A DNA stretch of 64,000 nt from DATMAM01 sp035559995 (GTDB taxonomy: Bacteria > Desulfobacterota > Binatia > UBA9968). Shown here in pieces: positions 17,200-25,653 of the stretch. Within the stretch, counting starts at the first letter, position 1. The number at the start of each line of letters is the position of its first letter. A program made the translations under genes and the position numbers. The stretch covers positions 124,001-188,000 of the forward strand of contig DATMAM010000033.1 in assembly GCA_035559995.1 (NCBI GenBank). Reading direction: 5' to 3'. The notes beneath the pieces were generated by a model. It was not told where the DNA came from, made no database searches, and saw nothing but the letters and a program-made list of their open reading frames with translations.

Positions 17200-17493
17200 A
17201 TGGCCGTCGTGCGGCTGATTTACGTCAAGGTGGCTCCCGAGCAAGCAGGCCATGCGGAGCGGCTCTGGAAAGAAAGTTGCGCTCCGCTGATGATTCAAGA
17301 GCCCGGCTGTCTCTCAGAGGAGCTGCTGAAATGCGTCGAGAGCCCGGGAGAGTACATCTCGTACTCCGCGTGGGAAAGCCATGAAGCTATCGAGGCCTAC
17401 CGTCGGAGCAAAGCGCACGACGAGATCAAGAGGCACGCGCGAGGGCTTCAGGGCGAGCGACCGGTCGTCAAGCGCTACGAGATCGTGCCCTGA
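17200..17493 (+). CDS. Antibiotic-biosynthesis-monooxygenase (ABM) fold protein
   Basis: This 97-residue single-domain protein has the dimeric ferredoxin-like ABM fold (VRLIYVKVAPEQAGHAERLW, PGCLSEELLKC, YISYSAWESHEAIEAYRRS). Members are cofactor-free monooxygenases, quinol oxygenases or haem-degrading enzymes, or have unknown function. The sequence does not decide between them. GGAGG precedes the ATG, and a sigma-54 element lies 88 bp upstream, so expression is probably inducible. Confidence 0.82.
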   Translation: MAVVRLIYVKVAPEQAGHAERLWKESCAPLMIQEPGCLSEELLKCVESPGEYISYSAWESHEAIEAYRRSKAHDEIKRHARGLQGERPVVKRYEIVP

Positions 17494-17618
17494 TCTCCGC
17501 GCCCGAGAAGCAAACGTGCCGGATTTGGTGCGCGATCTTGAGAGGAGGCAAAGTCGAATCGGAGGGCAAGGATGAGCCTCCGCTGGGCTGGAAAGCGTAG
17601 CGCCAAAAAGGAGGAGCG

Positions 17619-17867
17619 ATGGAGGAAAAGGATCTCGAGCAGCGGTTTCGCCTGTTGATGCAGCAGGTCGAGTCGGCGGTTTCCTTCTGCCAGGAAACGA
17701 AGCGCAACCTGCAGGCCGCGATCGACAGCCTGAGGATCGAAGTCGAGACGCTGCGCGCGTACCTGGAAAAGCGCGATCCCGATCTGGCGCGCACGTACGC
17801 CAAACTAAAAGATGAGATTCTGGAAAAAACCGATCCGGAGTGGCCGGAGCGGCCGCGGCGGAGTTAG
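17619..17867 (+). CDS. Small coiled-coil protein, function unknown
   Basis: This 82-residue acidic/basic helical protein is preceded by a strong AAAGGAGGAG site. Heptad-like spacing (LEQRFRLLMQQVESAVSF, then IDSLRIEVETLRAYLEK) predicts a coiled coil, with a Pro-rich tail. It has no signal or membrane segment and I recognise no family. It may be co-transcribed with the ABM gene 126 bp upstream. Confidence 0.65.
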   Translation: MEEKDLEQRFRLLMQQVESAVSFCQETKRNLQAAIDSLRIEVETLRAYLEKRDPDLARTYAKLKDEILEKTDPEWPERPRRS

Positions 17868-17885
17868 CGGACGCGGCCGTAAATT

Positions 17886-17905
17886 CTCCCAAAAAATTTT
17901 GGGAG
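17886..17905 (+). terminator. AT-cored hairpin after the coiled-coil gene
   Basis: CTCCCAAAA (17886-17894) pairs with TTTTGGGAG (17897-17905) with a two-base loop, so it forms a near-perfect palindrome 18 bp after the stop. There is no T-run, so termination efficiency is uncertain. Confidence 0.4.
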
Positions 17906-17997
17906 AGGGCTGAAAGTTCAAAGCCGCCGCAAAAAGCTCTGGGCCTGCTTAAGGCGGGCTCATCCGGGGCCGCCGGTCAAGCCCGCCGCCTGGCTCG

Positions 17998-18594
17998 CTA
18001 GCGGCGCCGCAAGTCCTCTCGAAGCTCCTGGCGCGCTTCTGCCAGCCGCTTTTCGCTCAGGCGGACTTCTTTTTGCGCTGCGGCGACTTTTTCCAAGTCC
18101 TCGCGGATCTCACGCCGGTCCTGGCGGATCTCTTTTCGGCCCGCGCCGTCGCGGCGATCGCGCCTCAGCTCGGCCCGGTCTCTTCTAAGCTCCGCGCGGT
18201 AGCTTTCCAGCTGCTGGCGGTCCTCCCGCAGCTCCCTGCGAGCGTCGCGGACATCTCGGATGTCCTCTCTTATCTCGCGCCTGCTGGTACGGCGATAATC
18301 GCGCTCGTCGCGAGCGTAGCGGTAGGAACGCAGCTCCTCGTGGCTCCACCGCCTGTCGCGCCCGACAAGCCAGGCGCCCGGAGGAACCTTCCGCCTGAGC
18401 GCGCGGCAATCACCCGGCGGCGGCTGATGTCCCGGGGGCGTTCCCGGATACCAGATGCGGCACTTGCCCGGGGGCGGCAAGTGGCCTGGCGGCACGTGAA
18501 AGGGACCGCGGTCGTCGGCCAATGCCCGCGCTCCCGGAAGGGCCAGCGCCGTGACCATAAGCCCGCGCGCGAAAAAAAGCCTTAGGCTTCTCAT
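17998..18594 (-). CDS. Secreted highly charged helical protein
   Basis: The second of two ATGs (18594) is chosen because AGGAGG lies six bases before it and abuts the first. The product is 198 residues with a signal peptide (FFARGLMVTALALPGARALA). A Pro/Gly-rich segment with two related stretches follows (VPPGHLPPPGKCRIWYPG and PPGHQPPPGDCRAL). The rest is a long Arg/Glu/Asp single-helix or coiled-coil tail (RREIREDIRDVRDARRELRE). The N-terminal part resembles RcnB-like or YXWGXW-type envelope proteins, but I cannot assign a family. It is followed by codon-compatible gene 18629 upstream on the same strand. Confidence 0.6.
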   Translation of the reverse strand: MRSLRLFFARGLMVTALALPGARALADDRGPFHVPPGHLPPPGKCRIWYPGTPPGHQPPPGDCRALRRKVPPGAWLVGRDRRWSHEELRSYRYARDERDYRRTSRREIREDIRDVRDARRELREDRQQLESYRAELRRDRAELRRDRRDGAGRKEIRQDRREIREDLEKVAAAQKEVRLSEKRLAEARQELREDLRRR

Positions 18595-18628
18595 GTGCAT
18601 CCTCCTCGTGCGGCAGCCGGAAGATCGT

Positions 18629-18946
18629 TTAGCGCTGCCCCTTCTTTGAGTGGCCCGACAGCTTTAGCTTTTTCCCTCCCTCGTCGAGGCCCCGGGTGAG
18701 CGAGCCGTCCGCATCCTTCTTTTTCTGCAATCCGGAAGGGAGATCGCCCTTGTTCTCGATGTGTTGTTCCAAGCCAAACGGAAGCTCGCCTGCTTCGCGG
18801 CCGTGGTTTTCCTTAAGCGCGGCTATTTTTCCCTTCCCCTTTGCTTTGCCGTTGTCCCCTGCGGCTAAGTCCGCCGCCGAAAGCGCGACGAAAGCGCAAG
18901 CGGCCAACGCCAGCGAAAATTTCCTCACATAAGCTGGAGTGTTCAT
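18629..18946 (-). CDS. Small exported protein with internal (x)LPxGL repeats
   Basis: This 105-residue protein has a signal peptide (LALAACAFVALSAADLAAG). A Lys/Gly-rich mature part contains three related units: ELPFGLEQHIE, DLPSGLQKKKD and SLTRGLDEG. AGGGAGG lies upstream of the ATG at 18946. It lies 34 bp upstream of the charged secreted gene on the same strand, so the two are probably one transcript. Function is unknown. Confidence 0.6.
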   Translation of the reverse strand: MNTPAYVRKFSLALAACAFVALSAADLAAGDNGKAKGKGKIAALKENHGREAGELPFGLEQHIENKGDLPSGLQKKKDADGSLTRGLDEGGKKLKLSGHSKKGQR

Positions 18947-19329
18947 ACGCGTTCCTCCCTGAATAGAATTCTTTATGTTTGAAGTTGGCGCGTCACTTGC
19001 CGTAACCTCCGACGGCGCCGTGTCCCTTCATGAGCTAACGCATGCCCAACCTCGATCTAGCAAAGGTCCTTTAGGCAAGCCCTGTACCATGGAGCCGAAA
19101 GGCAATATCGACCACGGCCTGCGCAATCGTGGCGCAACGAAGCGGCGTGACAGCGGAAAAACATTACGGCGACCGGCAATTTTGTTGTCACCGTTCGATC
19201 GGCTGGTGTAGGATCGTAACAAGTGTAGAACGTACCCAGGCGGGCCACAGCGAGTAGCCGAAGCCGGAAGGAAATAAACGCGCCGCGGAACCACAGCGCG
19301 AGGCGGCACAAGAGCGAAAGGGAGATTCT
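18947..19329 (+). other. Intergenic region without recognised gene
   Basis: This is a divergent spacer between the small exported protein (minus) and the LigB-type dioxygenase (plus). It carries the Shine-Dalgarno of each gene near its ends (GGGAG at 19320 for the plus gene). I found no convincing promoter hexamers, hairpin or RNA gene in it. Confidence 0.5.
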
Positions 19330-20229
19330 ATGGGTGAAATTATTGGCTGCATAGGCACGGCCCACGCTCCGCAACTGCTGATGCCTCCCGAAAAGTGGCA
19401 CGAGCTTCCGGACAGGGTGAAGGACCCGGGACCGGAGCGACCTGAGCTCGCGAAGGAACTTACGCTCGAGGCGAAGCAGGCCAAATTTGCTCGCTGCATG
19501 GCGGCGCTGGCATTGCTCCGGCAAAAGCTCGATGAGTGGGCGCCGGACGCCTTGATTCTCATCGGCGACGACCAGCGCGAAAATATTTTCGAGGACAACA
19601 CGCCGCCGTTTACGTTTTATATCGAGCGGGAAGTTTATGCGACGCTTCACTTCAGATATTTCGGCGAGTCGCCGCTCGCGCAGAGAAAGCTCTACAAGGT
19701 TCATCGCGAAATGGCGCATTCGCTTCTGGACGGGCTCATGGAGGCGGGATTCGATCCGGCGTGGTCGCGAAAAACGCGGCTTGAGGCCGGCCTGGGGCAC
19801 GCCTTCGGAAGAGTGCTTCATTTTCTGATGCCGGAGCGGAACTATCCCATCGTGCCCATCATGGTCAACACTTATTATCCGCCGGCGCCGACCGCAAAAA
19901 GATGCCTCGCGTTCGGCAAGGCTCTCGCAGAGATCATCCGCGGCTCTGGCGGCGCGGAGAGCGTGGTCGTTATCGCATCGGGCGGGTTGAGCCACACCAA
20001 AATCGATGAAGAGCTCGACCGCCAGTTTATCGCCGCCTTGAAAACCCACGATTCCGCTTACCTCGGCGGCATGCCTTCGTCCGTTTTGATTGAGGGGACT
20101 TCGGAGTTGCGCAACTGGATTATCGCCGCCGCCGTCGCCGGCACAGGAATAACGATGATCGACTACGTGCCCTGCTACAGGACCGCCAGAGGAGTCGGCT
20201 GCGCGATGGGATTCGGTTATTGGCAGTGA
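19330..20229 (+). CDS. Extradiol ring-cleavage dioxygenase, LigB superfamily
   Basis: This 299-residue protein of the class III extradiol dioxygenase fold has candidate iron ligands in GTAHAPQ (His13), the LGHAFGR region and SGGLSHTKID. PDALILIGDDQRENIFEDN matches the LigB core. These enzymes open catechol-type rings with Fe(II) and O2; which catechol is unknown. GGGAG precedes the ATG. Cupin and class II aldolase genes follow on the same strand, which fits a degradative set for aromatic ring-cleavage products. Confidence 0.82.
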   Translation: MGEIIGCIGTAHAPQLLMPPEKWHELPDRVKDPGPERPELAKELTLEAKQAKFARCMAALALLRQKLDEWAPDALILIGDDQRENIFEDNTPPFTFYIEREVYATLHFRYFGESPLAQRKLYKVHREMAHSLLDGLMEAGFDPAWSRKTRLEAGLGHAFGRVLHFLMPERNYPIVPIMVNTYYPPAPTAKRCLAFGKALAEIIRGSGGAESVVVIASGGLSHTKIDEELDRQFIAALKTHDSAYLGGMPSSVLIEGTSELRNWIIAAAVAGTGITMIDYVPCYRTARGVGCAMGFGYWQ

Positions 20230-20325
20230 ACTCGCGACAAAGGAGATCGGCGGGTGTTGATCCTTTTCGCGGTTTGGTATTATGTTGGGGTTCGTCGGAG
20301 CTAAAAACGAACAAGGAGGCAACGA

Positions 20326-20817
20326 ATGGAAGCAACTGCGGCAGCGAGATCGGAGACCAAAGAGACGCCCAAGGCGCAAAAGTTTTCGCTCAAGACCCCT
20401 TACATGAAGCAAGGACGGATTACGCAAACCGTTGCGCAGACGGACAACATGTGGATTGCCGTCAAGATCAACGCCGAGGGCGGCGAGAACGAGATTCACA
20501 CCCACCTCAACCAGGACCACGCTTTTATCGTCCTGGAAGGCGAGATGAGCGTGTTCGACGAGAAGGGCAACGAGATGAAACTAAAGCCTTACCAGGGCGT
20601 CATGCTGCCCAAGGGCGCGTACTATCGTTACCTGAACACCGGCGAGGGCAATCTCGTGGTGCTGCGCGTTGCGGCGTACACGCCGGATAGGCCGCCGAAA
20701 AGCCAAGCCGCGCGCGTCATGCCGGACGGCACGCCGATTGCCGGCGGATCGGTGGAGAACAAATCGCTTCCGCCCATTGAAATGCCCGGCAAGTTTTTCG
20801 CCGAATCGGCCGGGTAG
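20326..20817 (+). CDS. Single-domain cupin protein
   Basis: This 163-residue protein has a strong AAGGAGG site. Cupin motif 1 is seen in NEIHTHLNQDHAFIVLEGEM (His-x-His and Glu metal ligands) and motif 2 in LPKGAYYRYLNTG. It may be a small dioxygenase, isomerase or metal/ligand-binding protein. Position between the LigB-like dioxygenase and the aldolase suggests a role in the same catabolic set. A strong hairpin follows the gene. Confidence 0.82.
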   Translation: MEATAAARSETKETPKAQKFSLKTPYMKQGRITQTVAQTDNMWIAVKINAEGGENEIHTHLNQDHAFIVLEGEMSVFDEKGNEMKLKPYQGVMLPKGAYYRYLNTGEGNLVVLRVAAYTPDRPPKSQAARVMPDGTPIAGGSVENKSLPPIEMPGKFFAESAG

Positions 20818-20843
20818 CGCTCGGCTCATCTCCGTCCCAACAG

Positions 20844-20880
20844 GCGGTCGGTGGCCGCCAAGGAGCCGGCCACCGACCGC
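20844..20880 (+). terminator. Strong 14-bp hairpin between cupin and aldolase genes
   Basis: GCGGTCGGTGGCCG (20844-20857) pairs perfectly with CGGCCACCGACCGC (20867-20880) around a nine-base loop. No U-tract follows. It could stop or stabilise transcripts ending at 20817, or reduce read-through into the aldolase. Confidence 0.5.
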
Positions 20881-20955
20881 GCGTGTCCAAGGCTCTGCAC
20901 CAAGCCACTTCGAAGCATCCGCGACTTAGAAGATGAAAACCGATTGGAACGGGAA

Positions 20956-21723
20956 ATGAATTCAGGCCTGGAGGAGATAAAACGCGAGGTTGCCGCGGCC
21001 AATCGCGTCCTTGCCAGCCTCGGGCTGGCCACCGGTGTCACCGCGGCGCTCGGTCACGCGAGCATGCGCGTTCCTTCGGAGCCGAACCATTTTTTCGTCA
21101 AGGGGCGTGAATACGAGTTTGACGCGCTCGCGCTCATGGAGCCGGACGACATGGTCATGTGCGACGCGGAGGGATATCTCGTCGCCGCCCGGCCGGGTCT
21201 GACGCAGTGCTCGGAAGTCAAGATCCACGCCTGTATCTACAAAACGCACCCGGAGGTGCAGGCGGTCGTTCATGTGCACCCGCGCTACACCGTCCTCATG
21301 AGCATCCTTACGGGGACGCTCAGGCCGATGTGCCAGGAAGGGGCCCATCTGGTGCGGCGGCGGCTGCCGATGTACCCTCACGTCAAGACGATTCAGAGCG
21401 ATGAGGAGGGGATGGAGGTCGCCAGCCTACTCGGCGATCACAAAGCGATGCTGCTCCTCGGTCACGGCGCGGTGACGACCGGAAAGAGCCTTTCGGAGGC
21501 CGTGATGAATATGGCGCAGCTGGAGGAGCAGGCGCGGATGAACTATCTGGCCTACTCTGCCCACGGTAGAGAGTACCCGCACCTGAGCGACGAGCTTCTC
21601 GACGAGATGGTCAACCGGCCGCCGCTCTACGAGCAGCCGCACTTCAAAGACGTCCTCAAAGGCCGCGGCCCGCGGCGTGACGGCATCTGGAACTATCACA
21701 AGCGCGCGGCGTCGCGGCCGTAG
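20956..21723 (+). CDS. Class II aldolase/adducin family protein
   Basis: The ATG at 20956 begins the domain (about 255 residues). The upstream in-frame extension lies across the hairpin and is not homologous. Zinc ligands are seen in VHVHPRYT and the later GHGAVTTGK. The family includes fuculose-phosphate aldolases and decarboxylases such as HCOMODA decarboxylase. The second option would suit the adjacent extradiol dioxygenase. The exact reaction is not resolvable. Confidence 0.85.
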   Translation: MNSGLEEIKREVAAANRVLASLGLATGVTAALGHASMRVPSEPNHFFVKGREYEFDALALMEPDDMVMCDAEGYLVAARPGLTQCSEVKIHACIYKTHPEVQAVVHVHPRYTVLMSILTGTLRPMCQEGAHLVRRRLPMYPHVKTIQSDEEGMEVASLLGDHKAMLLLGHGAVTTGKSLSEAVMNMAQLEEQARMNYLAYSAHGREYPHLSDELLDEMVNRPPLYEQPHFKDVLKGRGPRRDGIWNYHKRAASRP

Positions 21724-21806
21724 AAAAGCGCCGCGCCTAAGTTTGGCTCTTCGCTGCGAGAATAGTCCGATGGTTCGGGCCAACCCTGCGCGCCTACCAG
21801 GACCAG

Positions 21807-22823
21807 CTACCGGTGGGCAACCGAGATGCTGGTGACCTGCGGCAAGCCGCCTAGAATTTGACGGAAGGACGCGCCGCCATTTTCGCTCAGCCAGACGGTA
21901 CCGTCCGTCATGCCGGCGAGGAATGTATCCGGATCTTCAGGGTCCACGGCAACCGCCCGCGGCGCGGCTCTGAAGTGGCTGGGCAATCCGCCGGAAAGTC
22001 TCTCCCACGATTTTCCTTGATCGTCGCTGCGGTAAAACGCCGATGCCGCCCCTTCGGGCCGCCGCCATGCGGACGGCGGAACCGCGGCCGCCGCCGTGAA
22101 GAGCGTGGCAGGGCGCGCGGGATGGACGACGAACGGCGCCATGTAACGGCAGGCGAGGCCCATGCTCGAATCGGTAAAGTTCTCGCCGCCGTTTTCGCTG
22201 CGATAGACTCCTTTGCCGGACGTCACGATGACGATGTTTTCGTTGTCCGGCATGAGCGCGATACAATGGGCGTCAAACTCGACGCCGTCTTTGAGATTTT
22301 GCCAAGTCTCTCCCCCGTCTCGGCTACGAATCACCCAGCCTTCCTCGACGGCTCCGAATACGACATCGGGATCGTTGGCGCTCAGCGCCAGCGACTTTAC
22401 GTGGCTCACGTGGGGCGGGCGGGGAAAAGTCCAGTCGATCGTTTCCGGCAAGTTTCGCAGCTGCGCGCAATCGATCCATGTATCGCCGCCGTCACGGCTT
22501 TTGAAGATCGACGACGGGCCCGTCCCGGCAAACAGCTCCCCCGTCCGCGGGTGCTGCGCGATCGACCAGACTTCTTTGTAGATGATCCCGTCGTTGATCT
22601 CGCGCCAAGTTAAGCCGGCGTCCTCGCTTCGGTAGACGCCAGCGCGAGTGGTTCCGGCGTACAGGAGCCGAGGGTCGGCGCGGTCAACGACAACCGGAGA
22701 GCGCACGGCGCCTTTGCCTTGAAGCGCGAGCGCTCGAGACCGGAAACCGCCGTCTTCGGGTTCGGCGAAATAAAGCCCGTCTTCGGTTCCGAGGTAAAGG
22801 ATCCGCCTTGAGCTGGAAAGCAT
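21807..22823 (-). CDS. BNR/sialidase-type beta-propeller protein
   Basis: This 338-residue protein has at least six Asp-box/BNR repeats (YRSEDAGLTW, FKSRDGGDTW, IRSRDGGETW, YRSENGGENF, YRSDDQGKSW, WLSENGGASF). They make a six- or seven-bladed propeller like sortilin/YCF48 or exo-sialidase folds. No signal peptide is visible, so a secreted sialidase is unlikely and a cytoplasmic scaffold is more plausible. AAAGGAGGG precedes the ATG at 22823. Convergent with the aldolase. Confidence 0.8.
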   Translation of the reverse strand: MLSSSRRILYLGTEDGLYFAEPEDGGFRSRALALQGKGAVRSPVVVDRADPRLLYAGTTRAGVYRSEDAGLTWREINDGIIYKEVWSIAQHPRTGELFAGTGPSSIFKSRDGGDTWIDCAQLRNLPETIDWTFPRPPHVSHVKSLALSANDPDVVFGAVEEGWVIRSRDGGETWQNLKDGVEFDAHCIALMPDNENIVIVTSGKGVYRSENGGENFTDSSMGLACRYMAPFVVHPARPATLFTAAAAVPPSAWRRPEGAASAFYRSDDQGKSWERLSGGLPSHFRAAPRAVAVDPEDPDTFLAGMTDGTVWLSENGGASFRQILGGLPQVTSISVAHR

Positions 22824-23272
22824 AATCCCTCCTTTGGCGCTGCGTTTTTGGCTTGCCCGCGGTGTCCGCTCACATCGATGGAATTATTGCGTTAGCCGGT
22901 ACGCGGACCAGGTTGCGCGGCAAGCCCCCCTCCGGCCAAGCCCTTCCGAGCAGGTCAACGGGCTGTCCTCGTTGCGGAATTGCAAATGCCGGATCTCAAA
23001 CCCCAAGGGCGCGGCCCTCGATCGCGGACCACCAGCTGCTTTTGACTTCCTAATACTTGGATGGGCCCCGGCGCATGTCAATAGTGATCGTCTACCGGAG
23101 TTCGTTGACTTCTCGGAAGACGTTGTGATAGCCGAGCGGCAGGACGCCATACGGCTTTCGGCTAAACTTCGGCGGGTCGGCAATGGGGCTGCGCGTCAAA
23201 GGCGAACAGGTTTTCGCAGGACATGGCGAGCGTGCGCCCGGCTCTGCTCCCACGCCGCGTGGGCGCGGGACC
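22824..23272 (+). other. Intergenic region, no gene recognised
   Basis: This 449-bp divergent spacer lies between the beta-propeller gene and the binding-protein gene. Short open frames on both strands have no motif or ribosome site. I saw no hairpin or promoter worth naming. Confidence 0.4.
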
Positions 23273-24343
23273 GTGAAGCGGAAGTTCTGGCGAACGAGAA
23301 GGGCACTCCTGGGCGCGTTGTCGGCGGCTGTTTGGATTACCTCGTCGCAAGGAAGCGCTCAGGCCGCGGCATTGGGCAACACGTTCGAGGAGGTCGTGAG
23401 GCTTGCGGGTAAAGAAGGCAAGCTTCGGATTGGCGCGAGCCTCGCCCGGGAAGACGCGGCGATCGTTCTCGAGGCGTTCAATCGAAACTACCCGGCGATC
23501 AAGGCGGAGATTGCGCGCACGAGCGGCGTTGAGCCCGCGGAGCGCGTGCTCAACGAGGCGCTGGCGGGCGTGTGGGAGTACGATCTATACGATGTCCCGG
23601 CCGCCCTGCAGCATCGATTCGTCAAGGCGGGAATTGTCGGCGGGCCGATCGAATGGGCAAAACTTTTTCCCGCGTCGCCAAAAGTTCACTTTAGCCCGGA
23701 CGGCTATTTCACCGCGGTCGGATTCAATCTCCGAATCATCGCCTACAATACGGCCCTGGTGCCTCCCGAGCGGGTCCCGAAGAACTGGTCCGATTGCCTG
23801 GACCCGTACTGGAAGGGAAAAATGGCGGTCGATACCACGCCGCGCTCTTTCGTCGGGCTGTACAAAAGTTGGGGCGAGGCAAAGATTCTCGAGTACGCGC
23901 GGCGGATCAAAGACAATCAACCTCTCTGGAAGAGCGGCCAGTCGGAAGCTTTGGCCCAACTTGCCGCGGGGGAGTTTTCGCTGCTGTGCGGCGCTCACTA
24001 CGCGAGCATTCACCGCGTGCTCAGGCGCGATCCCAAGGCCAGGCTGGCGATGGCGGTGCCGGGCGAGGTGCCCGTCAGCTTGGGGGAGATGATGGCGGTC
24101 ATGAGGGGAGCGCAAAGCCCGAACGCGGCGGTGCTCTTTTCCGGTTGGTCCAGCTCGTCGGACGGGCAAAAAATTTATGACCGTCTCGGCAGGGGCTCGC
24201 CTTTTGTCCCTGGAACCGAGCAATGGAAGCTAATGCAAAAAGCCGGGGCGAAGGCGGTATTCGAAGGATGGGATAGAAGCGATTACGAGCCGATCATGTT
24301 CAAGAAGATAGCGGCCGTTTGGGGATTCCCCGTAGGAAAGTAA
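23273..24343 (+). CDS. Orphan ABC solute-binding protein (Fe/thiamine-type fold)
   Basis: The GTG at 23273 places a basic, possibly Tat-like signal (FWRTRRALLGALSAAVWI) at the N-terminus; longer starts add unrelated sequence. The roughly 356-residue product has the periplasmic-binding type II fold (VPKNWSDCLDPYWKGKMAVD, then AVMRGAQSPNAAVLFSGW). It is related to Fe3+-binding and thiamine/putrescine-type proteins. No permease or ATPase is adjacent; only another binding protein follows 51 bp downstream. The ligand is unknown. Confidence 0.78.
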   Translation: MKRKFWRTRRALLGALSAAVWITSSQGSAQAAALGNTFEEVVRLAGKEGKLRIGASLAREDAAIVLEAFNRNYPAIKAEIARTSGVEPAERVLNEALAGVWEYDLYDVPAALQHRFVKAGIVGGPIEWAKLFPASPKVHFSPDGYFTAVGFNLRIIAYNTALVPPERVPKNWSDCLDPYWKGKMAVDTTPRSFVGLYKSWGEAKILEYARRIKDNQPLWKSGQSEALAQLAAGEFSLLCGAHYASIHRVLRRDPKARLAMAVPGEVPVSLGEMMAVMRGAQSPNAAVLFSGWSSSSDGQKIYDRLGRGSPFVPGTEQWKLMQKAGAKAVFEGWDRSDYEPIMFKKIAAVWGFPVGK

Positions 24344-24394
24344 GAAATGACGGTTGAGAGCGACGGCAAGCGAACTTGCCGCGAGCGACGCGCA

Positions 24395-25504
24395 ATGAAA
24401 GTTCTCAAGTCGCGCTCGATCGGCGCCACGGCCGTGATTGCGGCTGCGGCCATCGCGAGTCTGGCGCACGCGGACGCGGACTGGCGAGAAGAGTGGCACA
24501 GGACTGTCCGCGCCGGAAAACAGGAAGGCAAGGTTGTCGTCTTTACGTTTCCCGGACTGGAACGCGTGTTCCAGGAATTCGAGAGGAGTTTTCCGGATAT
24601 CAAGGTTACCGTGGCCGCGCTTCGAGGATCCGAACGGATCACGAGAATCCTCACCGAAAGGCGCGCCGGAAAGTACCTCGTCGATTTTCTGATCGGCGGG
24701 GCCGGCTCGGCGCAATCGGGCTTGCTCAAAGCAGGCGTTCTCGATCCGATCAAGCCGCTGCTGATGCTGCCCGAGGTGTTGGACTCATCGAGGTGGTGGC
24801 GGGGAAGGCACATCTACGCAGACGAAGAGCGGAAGTACATTTTCTCCTTTGGCGGCTCGCCGGTGCACTATTTCCATTACAACACGACTCTGGTGAATCC
24901 GTCTGAGTTTAAGTCCTACTGGGATTTGTTGCATCCCCGGTGGAAGGGAAAGATCGTGGTTGCCGAGCCGCTTTCGAGCGGAACGTTCGAAATCTTGCAG
25001 TTTTTGTACCACCATGACGAGCTGGGTCCAGAGTTTATAAGACGCTTTCTCACGGAAATGGACCTCGGGGTCACGCGGGACTCGCGCCAGTTCGTGGACT
25101 GGCTCGCCCAGGGAAAATATGCCCTGGGCGGTTTGCAAAATGCCGACCGCATCGAGCTCTGGGCGGCAAAGAAGCAGGGCCTGCCGGTGGACACGTTTGA
25201 GCTGGCGAGGTTCAAGGAAGGCGGCTTGATTGGTCCAGGCGGCAGCAATATCGCTCTCATCAACCGGGCGCCCCATCCCAACGCCGCGGTCGTTTTTGTC
25301 AACTGGCTGCTCTCTCGCGAAGGACAGATCGCCTATCAAAAGTTTGCGCAGGGAGGGCGGAACTCTTTGCGAGTCGATATCCCCAAGGATGATCTACCGC
25401 CGCACTCGCGGATCAAACCGGAACTCAAGTATGCGATCGCCGATGAAACTAAGGATCCGGAAGCGTTCCGGCGTTTTGTCCACGACGTGTGGAGGAAAAA
25501 GTAG
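24395..25504 (+). CDS. Orphan ABC solute-binding protein, second in tandem
   Basis: The ATG at 24395 begins a signal peptide (IGATAVIAAAAIASLAHA); total 369 residues. WDLLHPRWKGKIVVAEPLS and INRAPHPNAAVVFVNWLLSR are typical of the Fe-type binding-protein superfamily. It is clearly paralogous to the protein at 36448 (shared ERRAGK, LPEV, SYWDL, LSREGQI-(A/H)-YQK) and more distantly to its tandem neighbour. No transporter membrane genes are nearby. Ligand unknown; a carboxylate or aromatic compound is a guess from the neighbourhood. Confidence 0.8.
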   Translation: MKVLKSRSIGATAVIAAAAIASLAHADADWREEWHRTVRAGKQEGKVVVFTFPGLERVFQEFERSFPDIKVTVAALRGSERITRILTERRAGKYLVDFLIGGAGSAQSGLLKAGVLDPIKPLLMLPEVLDSSRWWRGRHIYADEERKYIFSFGGSPVHYFHYNTTLVNPSEFKSYWDLLHPRWKGKIVVAEPLSSGTFEILQFLYHHDELGPEFIRRFLTEMDLGVTRDSRQFVDWLAQGKYALGGLQNADRIELWAAKKQGLPVDTFELARFKEGGLIGPGGSNIALINRAPHPNAAVVFVNWLLSREGQIAYQKFAQGGRNSLRVDIPKDDLPPHSRIKPELKYAIADETKDPEAFRRFVHDVWRKK

Positions 25505-25653
25505 GCGGCGGAACGCCGGCGGGCTTCGATCCCGGGTTCAAAGCGGAAAACGAGCGCCGATCGCAAACGCGGCGGGCCGCAACCAGACACGCCGCGGGCA
25601 CCGGTGCGCGTTTGGAGTAGGGGCACGATAGTTCCAAAGGAACGGAGGCGGTT

